Notes under the pieces: model-generated
What the model was told of the DNA's origin: nothing
Database searches by the model: none
What the model saw: the letters and a program-made list of their open reading frames with translations, nothing else
Assembly (NCBI GenBank): GCA_012295275.1
Contig: CM022675.1
Coordinates: forward strand, 6,387,832 to 6,451,831
Reading direction: 5' to 3'
Source of the DNA: Chrysomallon squamiferum
Lineage: Eukaryota > Mollusca > Gastropoda > Neomphalida > Peltospiridae
Length of the DNA stretch: 64,000 nt
In this document: piece by piece, positions 17,901-29,355 of the stretch
Position numbering within the stretch: the stretch's first letter is position 1
Layout of the letters: the number at the start of each line of letters is the position of its first letter
Program-made: the position numbers and the translations under genes

Positions 17901-20447
17901 AATATTATACCCAGGAAACCTTTATATGTGAACTTTATGCATACATGTAGGCCTACAATGTCTTACTTGATGATCAAGAGAGATGGTGATTCCTAGCATC
18001 CAGAATTGATCATTCAGGTTTTAGTTAATCAGATGTTAATGGCTGAAAAGGTGTTATTTTCATGTATGTGCATTTTTTAAATCTATATTGTGGCTAAACA
18101 AAAAATATTACACCCAGGAAACTTTTATATGTTTTAGTTAACATGTGGGAGATTAAATTTCAACAAAGGTCATCTCAAGATCATGTGATCCACACGGTCA
18201 GTTTCAAGGTCATAGCAAAGGTCAAAAGGTCAAGGTACTCCAGTATTTTCCAAACTAAACAAAAATGGCAGATTTGGTATCCTTGTCATTTTGCCTTTCT
18301 AACAATACCAATTTTATGAAGATTGGCCCAGTAGTTCCTGAGATGTGAGGGTTCTAAGGTTGGTGGCCACACCCATTTTTGGCAAAAATCTCAAAATTCG
18401 GTGGGCCGTATCTCCCACACCACTGGTCTGATTGAGCTAAAATTTCAGATTTGGTGCTGTGGGATCCCAGTCAACAAGTATACCAAGTTTCATAAAAATC
18501 TGAGACGGTCGGGTTTAAACCATTGGGTGATTTGACACGGAATGACCCTTTAACACTTTTTTAAAAATCTGCAGGAACTCTGCAAAATGCATTCCTTAGT
18601 ATGTAAGAAACATTCTAAAAACTGAGCATTGAGGTTACAGCTAGAACAGGAAAAAGATCAATCAGAATCCCAAGACAGACTGAAACTGTAACATTTATCA
18701 AACAAGCAAGTCGATACACTAAAATAATTATTTTAATTTTTTAATTTTTAACTGACTAAACCTTAAAGACAACAACAATAAATATTTAATTTCAAAAACT
18801 GTAAAATGTTTTCTATTTCTCAAAGCTGACATTGGTTACACTGAGCACCATACTTGAATATGTAAGAGAAATTTTGTCTTCGATCAGTGCCTAATCTATG
18901 GTCAAACTGGGCTTTTCAAGTAATTAATTTATTTCACAACTTCAGTTTGACTTTTAGTGTATTATACTACTAATCATGAAAACATATTGCATTCAGTGTG
19001 AAAGCATAGGTGCATGATAGGAATAATGTGTATGTATCTCTAGGATAATTCATTTACTGAAGAATTAAACTTAATTTGATTTGCCTTAAATATACATTTA
19101 ATTCTTCTTTTTTTTCTTTTTTTAACTACTACAAATACTTATTCTGTTTTTTGTTTTATTATTATTATTATCATTATTGTGTTATTATTATCGTTGTTGT
19201 GGTTATTAATATTATTGTTATTATTAACTTTATTCTTTTGTTATTATTTTATTTGTTGTGGGTTTTTGGGGGACAGTGATGACTTTTTTTGTCTTTCTTT
19301 TATGTGTTGCTTATTTCTTCTTATTTTGAGGGGTTTTCTTGGCAGGGGGTTGTAATTTGTTTTTTGTTGTTCATTTTCTTTTTTCCCCTTATCACTGAAC
19401 TGGAACACAAAATGCTCTGAATATGGTAAACAACATCCCACACACTGGCTAGTATACCTAAGCAAAGTTTTAAAGAAAACTTTCTGTTTACCTACATTAT
19501 GATAAACAGCACTTTTCACTCGACCCATCTTGTGCAAATGATCACAGAAAGATGCTGCACTGCTTGCTGAATCTGTTACCACAACGATGAAACGATTGGC
19601 CTCTGACTTTCGTTTCTGCAACATCTGACTATATGTCTGCCAACCTCCGGTAAAACCGGATTCTCGTTCTGTTTCATAATATGGCACTGAGGCTGAAATA
19701 AAACGAAGACACATAAAATATAATTTATATATATGGACGTATGTATGAATGTATGAATGTGTGTGCGTGTGCCTGTGCTTGCGTGTGTGCGTGCATGTGT
19801 GTTAGTTGTATTGCATCTATGATCTTAAGACTGGTCGTATTTACTCATGTGACATTTGCCACATTAATATTTTTAGTAACAAATAAATAAAATAATTTAA
19901 ATTAAAAAGCATTTAAGATTATATTTAATTAATAAATTATTTTCTATAATTATATATATATATAAACTTATTAATATATAGGTTTTAAAATCAGTATTAA
20001 ACCAAAATGGCAATATTAACATTTTAACAGTGTAAACATTATGATTACGTCACATTCGTGATTACCCTTTTATTTGACCTCAAAGTGTCAAAGCAAAAGG
20101 AAAAAAGGACTCCCGTGACTTCAGCTTGGAAGCTTTCGTTTTGAATGTAATCATAATGATCATAGGCCAGAGAAAAATATTATCTCAACACCACATGAAA
20201 CCTTTTACTATTTTAGTATTTAATATTTTATTTAATATTTAGAATTAGTTTTACGAATAAGCATAATCAAATTAAATAATGTATCATTACCTGGAGAATA
20301 AATTTTATTTATATTTATGCTCTTCTTTGTCCATTGACCAGCCGATAATAATGACGAGGATGTTATCGTGCATTTTTGACATAAGAACATTATTTGTCTC
20401 AAGCCTCGAATTTGTAACATGCCCATCATGGGCGCCGCCATTTTCAA
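9852..20447 (-). CDS. MTPAP: Mitochondrial poly(A) polymerase
   Basis: Eight exons, minus strand: 20447-20291, 19692-19492, 15442-15245, 14754-14545, 13317-13121, 12495-12275, 11451-11377, 10369-9852; about 592 residues, close to the vertebrate enzyme. It adds poly(A) tails to mitochondrial mRNAs. Exon 1 is basic, Ser/Thr-rich and lacks acidic residues, as a mitochondrial targeting sequence should. Exons 2-3 form the N-terminal RNA-binding-like module. Exon 4 holds the nucleotidyltransferase signature [16 protein letters not shown], with two catalytic aspartates in DLD. Exon 5 carries PIVKFKTLNVNCDLSIQNR, with the third carboxylate in CDL. Exon 6 gives ELMYVYSMFDPRVKPMV and the helical palm-associated region. 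Exon 8 has LYIENPLPVGNENLAKNVS, typical of MTPAP, then an acidic tail. Phases agree except at exon 2/3: exon 2 ends in phase 1 but exon 3 reads in phase 0. A small exon may be missed there, or a weak GT 12 nt downstream of the exon 2 end is used. Intron 2 carries a foldback transposon. Confidence 0.93.
12911..13160. repeat. Minisatellite derived from the 3' edge of MTPAP exon 5
   Basis: The last ~30 nt of exon 5 plus its donor and ~30 nt of intron recur about three more times downstream in the transcript, with a unit of about 63-65 bp. The exon copy reads GCATTCAAAACAG/GTGAAT. The nearest copies read CAAAACTGGTGAAT, losing the donor AG. The most distal copy reads GGAACAGGTGAAT, keeping a consensus-like donor. 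Confidence 0.88.
13360..14500. repeat. Diverged ~70 bp minisatellite in inverted arrangement, MTPAP intron 4
   Basis: Units resembling ATGGTTTATTTAACAGACAA then CATATTTTTAATCTATTTGG run in plus orientation at about 13360-13890. Units in the opposite sense (TCCAAATGGATTAAAAATG, AAATAAACCATC) occupy about 14210-14500. The two arms flank about 300 bp of spacer, so this intron RNA could fold into an imperfect stem. A related block is in TUT1 intron 4. Confidence 0.7.
14788..14910. repeat. (GA)n tract adjoining the MTPAP exon 4 acceptor
   Basis: About 60 GA units with two small interruptions. In the transcript it is a (CU)60 run ending 33 nt before the exon 4 acceptor at 14755, so it can act as an extremely long polypyrimidine tract. 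Confidence 0.95.
15557..15605 (-). repeat. Intronic copy of the 5' part of MTPAP exon 3
   Basis: TATGGAATTCTGATTCTCAA with its continuation to CATGGTTTTGAAAT repeats 15404-15446, the first ~40 nt of exon 3 plus its acceptor, about 155 bp upstream in the transcript. In this copy the acceptor CAG is changed to CAA (CTG to TTG on the plus strand), so it should be splice-dead. Confidence 0.88.
15688..18548. mobile_element. Foldback DNA transposon with ~620-bp terminal inverted repeats
   Basis: The element starts GGGTCATTCCGTGTCAAATC and ends with its reverse complement GATTTGACACGGAATGACCC. It is flanked by TTTA at 15684-15687 and at 18549-18552, a 4-bp target duplication. The arms run from 15688 to about 16318 and from about 17926 to 18548 and are near-identical. 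The centre holds a Cys-rich coding remnant on the minus strand (see 16650-17000) and a partial extra copy of the inner arm (17866-17940). No full transposase is visible, so it looks non-autonomous. It sits in intron 2 of MTPAP. I cannot assign a superfamily. Confidence 0.92.
16650..17000 (-). pseudogene. Cys-rich coding remnant inside the foldback element
   Basis: A 116-codon open frame contains CCDPLNRHPEQ, then RSLRIVSMGTYK, then PGDKLCCDC. This Cys and Cys-x-x-Cys arrangement recalls a cysteine-rich protein I remember as recurring in marine invertebrate genomes, probably transposon-borne; that link is recall, not a search. Sequence around it on the same strand (about 17000-17110) also looks formerly coding but is broken. 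I infer the remains of an element gene. Confidence 0.45.
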
Positions 20448-20450
20448 ATA
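20425..20450 (-). promoter_or_regulatory. YY1-like motif over the MTPAP start codon
   Basis: On the minus strand the start region reads GAAAATGGCGGCGCCC, containing AAAATGGCGGC, the classic YY1 site found at many animal housekeeping start codons. It marks a likely TATA-less promoter just to the right. Confidence 0.55.
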
Positions 20451-21097
20451 TATTCTCTAACACTGTTTCGTATATCATTAGGTTATTTTTAATTTTTGCA
20501 AAAAAACATTTGCTAAAAAAAATATAAAAATAAAATTTAGCTTTTAATTTCTGAAATGATACTGAACAAAACGCTTAGTTTGGTATTAAACATTCATATT
20601 TTACAGGGGAATGCATCATTGAGAGAGTATCCATCAAGGGACGTAATTCTCGATAATAAAGAAAGTGAAATAGGAAGGTGTTTCGCAGACGGTTATAGTT
20701 CTATTTTGTGCATCTGACCATGTCAATAAGTAACAACGCGATCAGGGTGATAACAGTAAATTTTTGTCATTGATTTTGTTTTAATTAATTTTTGCATTGA
20801 AATATGTATCAAAAATAATTGAATATCTTCAACTAAAATATTTAAAATATATTTTAAAAAACATCATTTATTTTATAATTTAAACACTATATCAAACACA
20901 TCTCATATTAGTTTCATCTGAAATTATTGCAAACAAAATATCTAAATCTTTTGCATAGCCAAATATAGTTTTTGTTCACATGACTTATCTGTGTATAATC
21001 TTAATGAGTTAACATTTTCACTTGCATATATAATAATATTGTCCTAAATAATAACAATTTTGAATTATCAAGAAAAATATATTTACAGTATTATGTT

Positions 21098-21174
<77 letters not shown>

Positions 21175-21301
21175 TTACAATACTATACAGTAATCGTGCT
21201 CAGTATTTAACTTTTAACTATTTAAAATTACATACTGATACTATTATACAGTTTACTCAATAACAGTTTATCTATATATATAAATATATATATTTGTATA
21301 G

Positions 21302-21356
<55 letters not shown>

Positions 21357-21439
21357 AAAAAAAAATTCTTTCTTTCTTTCTTTCCAGTTCAGGCAAAAAT
21401 AAAATGGTTATTCTGTTGTAATATAGACTGAATTTCAAA
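20448..21439. other. Bidirectional spacer between MTPAP and TUT1
   Basis: Under 1 kb separates the two divergent coding starts. 20640-20740 is of higher complexity and ends in a possible donor (GATCAGG/GTGATA). It could be a TUT1 5' UTR exon, but nothing decides this. An ATT array at 21107-21175 and an AC array at 21302-21348 precede the first TUT1 coding exon. Confidence 0.5.
21302..21348. repeat. (AC)n microsatellite
   Basis: About 23 AC units followed by a short TA run, some 90 bp upstream of the first TUT1 coding exon. Confidence 0.96.
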
Positions 21440-24400
21440 ATGGTTGTCCACTGCAATATATGCAAAGTTGAATGTTCAACAGGTATAATTGTTATAACTT
21501 TTGCCTCTGTTTATACTACTTTCTTCAACACAACAGAACCATCAGTAAAATCTTTTAAGTGTGTCTTTAACTAAAACTTTCCTTCCTTCCACCACTTTTA
21601 TATTTTTGTGTTTTATAATCATAAACTATTGGATTTTTTTAAAATTGTGTTTAAGAAGACACAAGAATATATGTTTCAAAATCCAAAATTAACTTTTTAT
21701 TTATTTTTGATCATTTTATTACTTTTTATTTTTTATTTATTTAAATTCTTTTTTTGCCTCTTATTTTTATTCAGTTTTTTATAAATTATGATTATATACT
21801 TTACAGAGCTATGTTATTATTACAACTTCTATTCTATTAATTTCTAAAAAAAACCATAAAAATTAGAAAGTTATCAAACTTTAATATTTCATGCATGACA
21901 TCTAATATTAATTATTTTTCTTTCTTTGATTTTTTATTCTCAAGAGCATTCGTACCAGAACCATGTCCGTGGCAGAAAACACCAGAAGGTTCTGTCAGAG
22001 TTCGAGGAAAGAAAACAACAAGCCAAGTGCAGTTTGTTCGTTCGAGGATTTCCCAGACAGACAACCGAGGAAGAGATACGGGAATACTTTTCCCGATTCG
22101 GTGACGTTGTTCACATCGTGGTCGAAGACAAACGGGTGTGTGAATGAACAAAAAACTGATTTAATCTGTTACGGATAGTTCATTAAAACTAGGTTTTCAT
22201 TCTCTTCTCTACTGAGATTCATGTATCCATCTGATAGCACAAGTTTTCAATTGTGGTAAAAGCAGAGCTATATCATCATGCTTTTCAAAATTAAAAATAT
22301 GGAAAGCTGAGAAAAATGGATGCAGATTGTATTTAAAATTAATAAAAATATTTCAGAATTTTATTACGTAATTATTACCACCTATATGTCATTTATTAAC
22401 ACAAATATTGTGAAAGTATTTTTTACAGAATCATTGCAGTAATAATAACACTATTTCAGGATCTCTTTGCTTTTGTTGAATTTTCGGGAGTCGAGGCGCC
22501 TGTTAAGGCAATCAGACAGAAGCGCCACTTCATTGGTTCCCATCGAGTAATGGTCAAACAGAGAATTTTCAAAGAGAGCTCTTTCAGACCTCGCAAGTGT
22601 CAGATGTCAATGAAGAAGGGTACAAAGGGAGACAAATCAAACACATCAAAAGAGATAGAAGATCCCATAAATCCTCTGAGTGTTAACTGTGCTCTTTCTG
22701 GTTCAGTCACTGTGAGTTATCTTATCTTGAATTTATTTTTTTTATTTTTTTGTTTAGTTAGGTTTAGTGTATATTATATTGCAAAACAAAAACAATGAAG
22801 TATGTTCTTTATTTTTGTGTTTCAATTAATTATTTAAAAAATTTGCTTCATTTAGTTCTTTATTTACTTCTTTTTTTTATTTATTTATTTATTTATATAT
22901 TTATTTATTAAATTTAGACTTTTTGTTCTCTACTTTGGAGGAATTTTTTTTTTACTAATTTACCGTTTTTTACTTTTTTTTAATTATTATTTTTATTGTA
23001 GATTGGTAAAATACTTCATGTTCTTAAAACGGTTTAAGTATTTATTCAATTTCTTTTTCTGTGAAAAATATAAAATTATATTCTAAATTTACAACCAAAA
23101 CAGAAACAACAAACGAAGCACACTTGTTACAGTTTAACATGCATTCTATGAGTGTATTAAAATTGTTTTTAAAAAATAAAATAATATGAATATGAATTGA
23201 ATTGTTTTGTAGGTTTTAGAACAAATGGAACATCTTTGCATATTTATTAGAATGACAGAAGAAGAAATTAGGAAGAAACGAGAACTCTGTTCAATGCTTG
23301 AAGGAATCTTGTCCAAATTTTTCCCAGGTAATTACAGATACAGTATTCCTGAAAAATAATTTACAGAATAAGTTATAATTTAACTTGAAATAACTTCAGA
23401 AAATAGTTGTTTGTTTCCCTTATAATAATATCTGCAAAAATAAAAAATAAATTATAAAAAAAAAAAAAAAAATTTTTTGTCTGATATTAACTGCTAGGAA
23501 AAACAATTGTTTTCTGTTTATGATGTCTATTAAAATGTCTTGATAGGTTTTCCAAAACACCCAATATATTTTTAATCTATTTTGGAGAAAATAAGAAATT
23601 ATTTATTTAAAGAAAACATATTTGTCTTTTATCTGGATAAATTTAATTTCATGCTTACAATGATTCTGTAGTCGTTTTCATACAATCAGTTTCATGTTTG
23701 GACTTGATACAGTAAATTTTCTGTACTTCTTTCTGTTTTTTTTTGTTTTTTTTTTATTTTTTATTTTTGTTTTTTGGTAGGGTGCTCTGTCCATCAGTTT
23801 GGTTCATCAGTGAATGGGTTTGGAGTCCGAGCCTGCGATGCAGACATTTTTCTAAACCTCAGAGAAACAGAAGATAAACTTTTGGATCAAGTAATTACCA
23901 ATTTTTTAAATGTTTAATTAAAATTAGAGACAGTTTTCTTCTTTTTTTTTTCTTTTTTTTTTTAAATGTACTTATAAGCTTTTCAATCAAGTAGTTACTA
24001 ATTTTGAACATTTTATATATAGATAAACCTTTTATATATGTGTGTGTGTGTGTGTATTTTTTTGTTTTAATGTACTTCTTTTTTATTCATTTTTTTAATT
24101 TATGATAATATCCTTTTAAAAAAAGTTTTATATAATTTGAGCTGAAGACTGCATTATATATATATTTATATATATATATATCTTTTAAAATTACCACATA
24201 TGGTGCCTTAAAGATTATAAATAACAAATTATAAATATTTATTTTGTGATTTAGTTATAACTTATATATATATAAATATTTTATTTATTTATTATTTTTA
24301 GTTTCTTTTTAATAATTTAAGCACGAGTCTGTCAAACTGCCATACACCCGGGACATTAAAACCCTGAAAAAAAATTATGGCCCCCTAACCAGTACTGACC

Positions 24401-26271
24401 TTGAGCCTCTGACCCTGTATGACAAAGTCAAGCTTGTGTCAAGGATACTGAATGAGAATGCTCCAGGATGTAACAATATGATAGCCATTCCCAGTGCCAG
24501 ATGTCCAGTTGTTCGTTTTGTTTACGAACCTACTGACATTAAGTGTGATATTTCAGTGAACAACAGGTATGTGTATAAGAAAAATACATATGTTATTGCA
24601 TTGATAAAATGAAAAGACTGCACCATATTGTCTGCAAAGCAGAGACTAAGTGAAGTAGAGTTAATTAATTAATTACATGGTGACATTCAAATTACATTAC
24701 TAATAATAATGTGAGGAGGCAAACAGTTATTCACCTGATTGGAAATCAGTCTCATCTACAAATAAAACAAATATTTTCTTCTTAATTGATAATGTGAACC
24801 AGTCAGTGAGTAACTAAGTGAGTGACTAAGTGAGTAAAAAACTGAGTGAGTTGAGTGAGAAAATGCCTTGCTGTTATTCCTTGGATTATTCACTGATAAC
24901 AGTTCTCCATGAGCAGGAAAGCACTTAGGGACATGGGTGGAATGGGAAATAGTTGGAATGGTGCCCTGAATATGGTTTATCCTGTGACATATCATTTTTA
25001 CATTTAGTTTCAGTTTACCCCTAATAACCAGAATATCTGATGAGATACATATATTTAAAAAAAAAATTTATTATTTTATTTTTTATCTCATTTTCAGAAT
25101 AGCTCTGAAGAATTCTCAGCTTCTCTGGCTGTTCAGTTGCCTTGACGACCGAGTCCGTCTGCTAGTGTACACAGTTCGCTACTGGGCTAAGATGAAGGAC
25201 ATTGCAGGCAGTGGAACCAGGTTATCAAACTACGCCTTGACCTTCACAGTGATCTACTTCTTACAGAACACAAACCCACCCGTTCTTCCTACAGTCGAAT
25301 ACCTCGCATCCTTGGTCCCAGGTTTGGTTTGCTGATTTTTTTTAAAACGTATTTTACATTTTTGTTAGATTTAAAGTGATTCAGGTTTAAAGATTTAATG
25401 TTATACAAACATTTCTGTTTTAGCCATTGCTGAATATCTAAACTGTTTTCTTTTTTTCTTTTTCTTTTTTTTTTTCATTATTTTAAGTAATATTTAATTT
25501 TAGATTAGCAAACTTATATATTTTTTTTAATTTATGGATTTTTTAATTTATTTATTTATTTATTTATTTTAAATTTTACTTTTTATAATTTTTTTTAATA
25601 TTGTCACTTATTATTTCTTCTATATATTTTTTTTTAACAGTATTTACATTATTTATATTAATTCCTTTTTATATCTTGTTCTGTTATTCATCTTGTTTTC
25701 ATGGTACATTTTGTGAACATAAACCAGGAAACCCCCAGTAATTAATGTATTTCTAACACTTGAAACCTTTCAATAGATATTATTAATTTTACTGAAAAAA
25801 AAAATGAATGTAAATGCACAACACATTCTAAAATGTGCTAATAGATTTTAATTTTTGATTTGCCAGCAGATGCACAAGATGTCATAAATGACTGGAACTG
25901 TGCCTTCATGTGTGACATCAGTAAAATTCCACCGTCATCAAACACTGACACAGCAGGTACAAAATCAGGTCTATTTTCTCATTCTTAGAATTAAAACTGA
26001 TTTTTGATGTTTTAATGTTGATTGTAATCAATGATACAGTCATTTTGTTTGAACTTATCTTGTTGGTACTGGGTAATAGTCAGCCATTTTGATTCCTCAC
26101 TGTTAACTTGACATTGATGCATGTTCATTTAGTTTTTTCTATAATATGTATTTGTGTGTATAATACTAATACTAAACTGGTTTTTAAAATGAAAAATATG
26201 TAATAAAGTTTATATATGCAATTCAAAGCTGGTAAAATTATTCATGTTTTTTTTTATACTGTGAAACGGGG

Positions 26272-26303
<32 letters not shown>

Positions 26304-29165
26304 TCCAATAATTGATGCTAAAATATCCATTAGTGTCTTGATAAAATCAATTTTCAAACTTGTTATTGTAATTCTTTAAGATATTTTGAATAGATTGCTA
26401 ACTAATTTAATCAAGATATGTTTGTAAATGTTTTTTTTAATAACAATTATTTATGTTTTGTCTTTTATTTAACTTATTTTTTATTTATTTATTTATTTAT
26501 TTTTATTTTTATTTTTATTTTTGTTAATACTATATGTTTGTAAAAAATTTTAAACACCACCACCTTTTATATTTTTTAAAACAGTATTTTTTTTAGTATA
26601 GAAATATTTTATTTTAAATGTCAATTATTGTAAATTTGATTTGTTTAAATATAAATTATTCTATATTTCTAATTTTTTTATTCATTACAGATGAATTGTT
26701 GAAGAAATATTTTGAATTTTACTCGGACAAAGAGTTCAGTACGACTGTTTTCCAAACTCGAACAGCTCAGGCTAAATCTGTCTCAGAATTTCTGTCAGAA
26801 TACGAAACTCAAGGATTTAAGTCATTCAAGGTTTTCTTTTCTTTTTTATTTAATTAATCATGATAGAAGTAATACATCAGTGTTAGAAATTAAATTATTT
26901 GGTATAAAATGTAACAGCTTATGCAGATAAAGAATCAGATAATTAATGTCTTAACTGCAAACCTACTATATATTTAAAATAAATAATGTTTATTTTTATA
27001 TATTCTATTTAAATGTTACTGTTGTTTTTTAAATCACCATCACTCAGTATAGAAATTAAGTTTATTGGTGTAAAAGAAAGCAGTTTATAGAAATATAATC
27101 TTGGATAATTAATGTCTTATTTCTCAACCATTATATAATCTAAAATAAATGGTGAATTTTTATTTTACAATAAATCTTTAATATTAATGTGGATTATTTG
27201 TTTTGTTGGGTTTTTTCTGTAACTTTTTAAAATATTTGGGTGGTGTTTTTTTTTTTTTTTTTTTTTCACATTTGTTAAATCATAAAGCAAAAAAAGTTTT
27301 CATTTTATTTAACAGATTGGGCCCATTTCCATCCAGGATCCATTTGTTCTTGACCACAACATCACAGGCAACGTCAACAACGAGAGGAAAATGAAGATTT
27401 CGCTCGAATTCGCAGTCGCGGCATGCAAAGCCTTGAAGTGGCCAAAACACAAGTGCAGGAAACGGGCGACGTCAACTTCGGCATCTTGGACCTGTTGTCG
27501 GACAGAATCCCACCGGAAGTTGTCAGCAGATACAACACCCCAGAAGTTGACAAACACACCTTCCAGATCGCCTGGAAGGACAGCTACCTGCTGAGGAAGA
27601 TGCCGGCCTCCGACAAACATCACCAGATCGAGACTCGCCTCGACTGGTGCAGACGTGTGATGGAATTCACTGCATATGTTTTGTCCGATGTGCTGTTTGT
27701 CAGCGTGGAGCCTGTGGTGCTGGCAGCCGAGGCAGGGAAAGAATGCAACGAAGTCCAGATGGATGCCGAAGTGACAGAACAGAGAGGAAACCCGACTTGT
27801 GAAAATCCCTTCGTCGTCAAGGAGACGTCGTCACCTTCGTGTGGGAGAAATTCGGAGACGAGCAGCACAGATCCCGCGGCGAGGAAAAGACATTCGACGT
27901 CGTCGAGTGACGAAACGGGGGGTGTCAAGAAGTGTTGCTATGACAGCCAGGATGAGTCGGAGGAGGATACGGAGGAGAGTTCGGCGAAGGTGAAAACGAA
28001 CAAAGTCGAGATTCTTGACGAAAGTGCTAACAACGTCGTGTTTCACCCGGAAAATGAAGTGAACGAAAACAACAACCTGGAAGATAACATGAAGATGGAA
28101 ACTGAAAGCCGGTGCGCTCTGGTTGAGACTCAGTTTCTGGCGCCACAGTCAAAGACAGACAGAGTGCAAGACTTCCCAGAGAGGATGGAAACTGAGAGTC
28201 AGTGTGAAGGTCTGGACAAAGACTCCAGGCAGGACAGAGACAGTGGGATGTGTGAGAGTGTGAAAATGGAAACAGACAGTCAGTGTTGTGTGGTTGAAGC
28301 TGAAAGTAAAACAGATCTGAAGTCAGTTCCCGACAGTGAGCCAATGCAGGTGTTAAAAGAAGATGCTGACAGAGAGCTTACAGAACATCAGTGCTTCCAA
28401 AGAGATGTCCACAGTTTAATGGAAAGCAACCCATTTCAGATATCACCTATGAAAACGAGAAACGGTCACAATAACGAACAACTGTCTGAGGCCAACCCAA
28501 GGGCTGATGAAGCTGAAAAGAAGAAAGGTGTGAAGCAGCAGAGAAAGAAAAGGTCACCATCGAAAAGTCCGAAACTTCCAAGAAAAAAGTCACCGGACAA
28601 AGAAAAATCGAGGCCCGCGGAACAGCTGAAACCATCGGGAGACGTGGATTCGCTCAAGTGTGAGTTTCTGTGTAAAGTGCACTGCAACACGTGGCAGGGC
28701 AGAAACAAGGTGAAGAAGACGTCGCTGGCTCCTGCAGGCAACAACATCGGCATGACCGTGGAGAAGAACGTGTCGCTGAAGATACTCGAGAAGAACGGTT
28801 TTTCGAAAAAAGCTCTCGCGGTTTTCAGGTGCAAAATGGATCCAGTCGTTACTCACACACAGAGCATTGTGCACGTGACACTCATTGCCATGGAGAATCA
28901 AAGCGAATGCCATGCGTTCGCTGCGTTCTTCAGGTCCTTTGTGTGCAGGATGTTGGACCGGTACTTGAATGCTTTAACACTGAGTGGTCCAGGCTTGAGT
29001 TGTGCCAAAGATCCGGTGGAAAGTTTGTGGGCAGATATCAGCTCAAAGACATCTGGAAGCCCAGAACCAAGCTTGGAAGTGAAGACTGTTGTTAATTCAG
29101 AGCCAAGTTGTCTGTCACCCAGTCCTGAAGATAATCCCGAACCCACTTGTTCAAAGTTCAAATAG
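21440..29165 (+). CDS. TUT1: U6 snRNA-specific terminal uridylyltransferase / Star-PAP
   Basis: Ten coding exons: 21440-21482, 21945-22135, 22460-22711, 23213-23327, 23781-23890, 24322-24566, 25098-25321, 25870-25956, 26691-26830, 27316-29165. Exons 1-2 join into a C2H2 finger (CNICKVEC...NHVRGRKH) and an RRM ([20 protein letters not shown]). Exon 5 holds the catalytic GSSVNGFG...DADIF and exon 6 the third carboxylate, KCDISVNNR. Exon 7 gives [11 protein letters not shown] and [14 protein letters not shown]. Exon 10 starts [20 protein letters not shown], continues through a long acidic region with [16 protein letters not shown] (probable NLS), and ends in the KA-1-like domain [21 protein letters not shown]1 oligouridylates U6 snRNA and polyadenylates selected mRNAs in the nucleus. 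All junction phases fit. Within exon 10 the frame changes by -1 near the A-run at 27388-27391; without that shift translation would stop at 27592-27594. One extra base there makes 1086 codons including stop. Three METxSQC-type motifs repeat in the acidic region. Confidence 0.93.
23535..23720 (+). repeat. Dispersed copy of the MTPAP intron 4 repeat in TUT1 intron 4
   Basis: This block matches 13600-13890 in the same plus-strand orientation. Both have ATATTTTTAATCTATTTTGG-like units followed by CTGGA(T/G)AAATTT, TTTCATGCTTACAATGATT, TTTTCATACAA and a TTGATACA block. It ends about 60 bp before the catalytic exon of TUT1. Confidence 0.78.
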
Positions 29166-29312
29166 CATAACCATTTTTTTTTTTTTTTTTTTTATACTTG
29201 AAGTTTTGTTTTTAGAATAATAAGAAACAATGTGAATGTTAAAAATAAAACAAGCGTTCAGAATTGATACCCTTTTCTTGAAAATTCCAATAGCATAACA
29301 CATTTTTTTTTA

Positions 29313-29355
<43 letters not shown>

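Noticed and set aside
20713-20749. ATGTCAATAAGTAACAACGC as an upstream TUT1 start
   Set aside because: The zinc-finger exon at 21440 has its own ATG with good context and completes the finger; no evidence joins the two.
27620-29161. Several minus-strand frames of 60-120 codons
   Set aside because: Shadows of the long TUT1 terminal exon on the plus strand.
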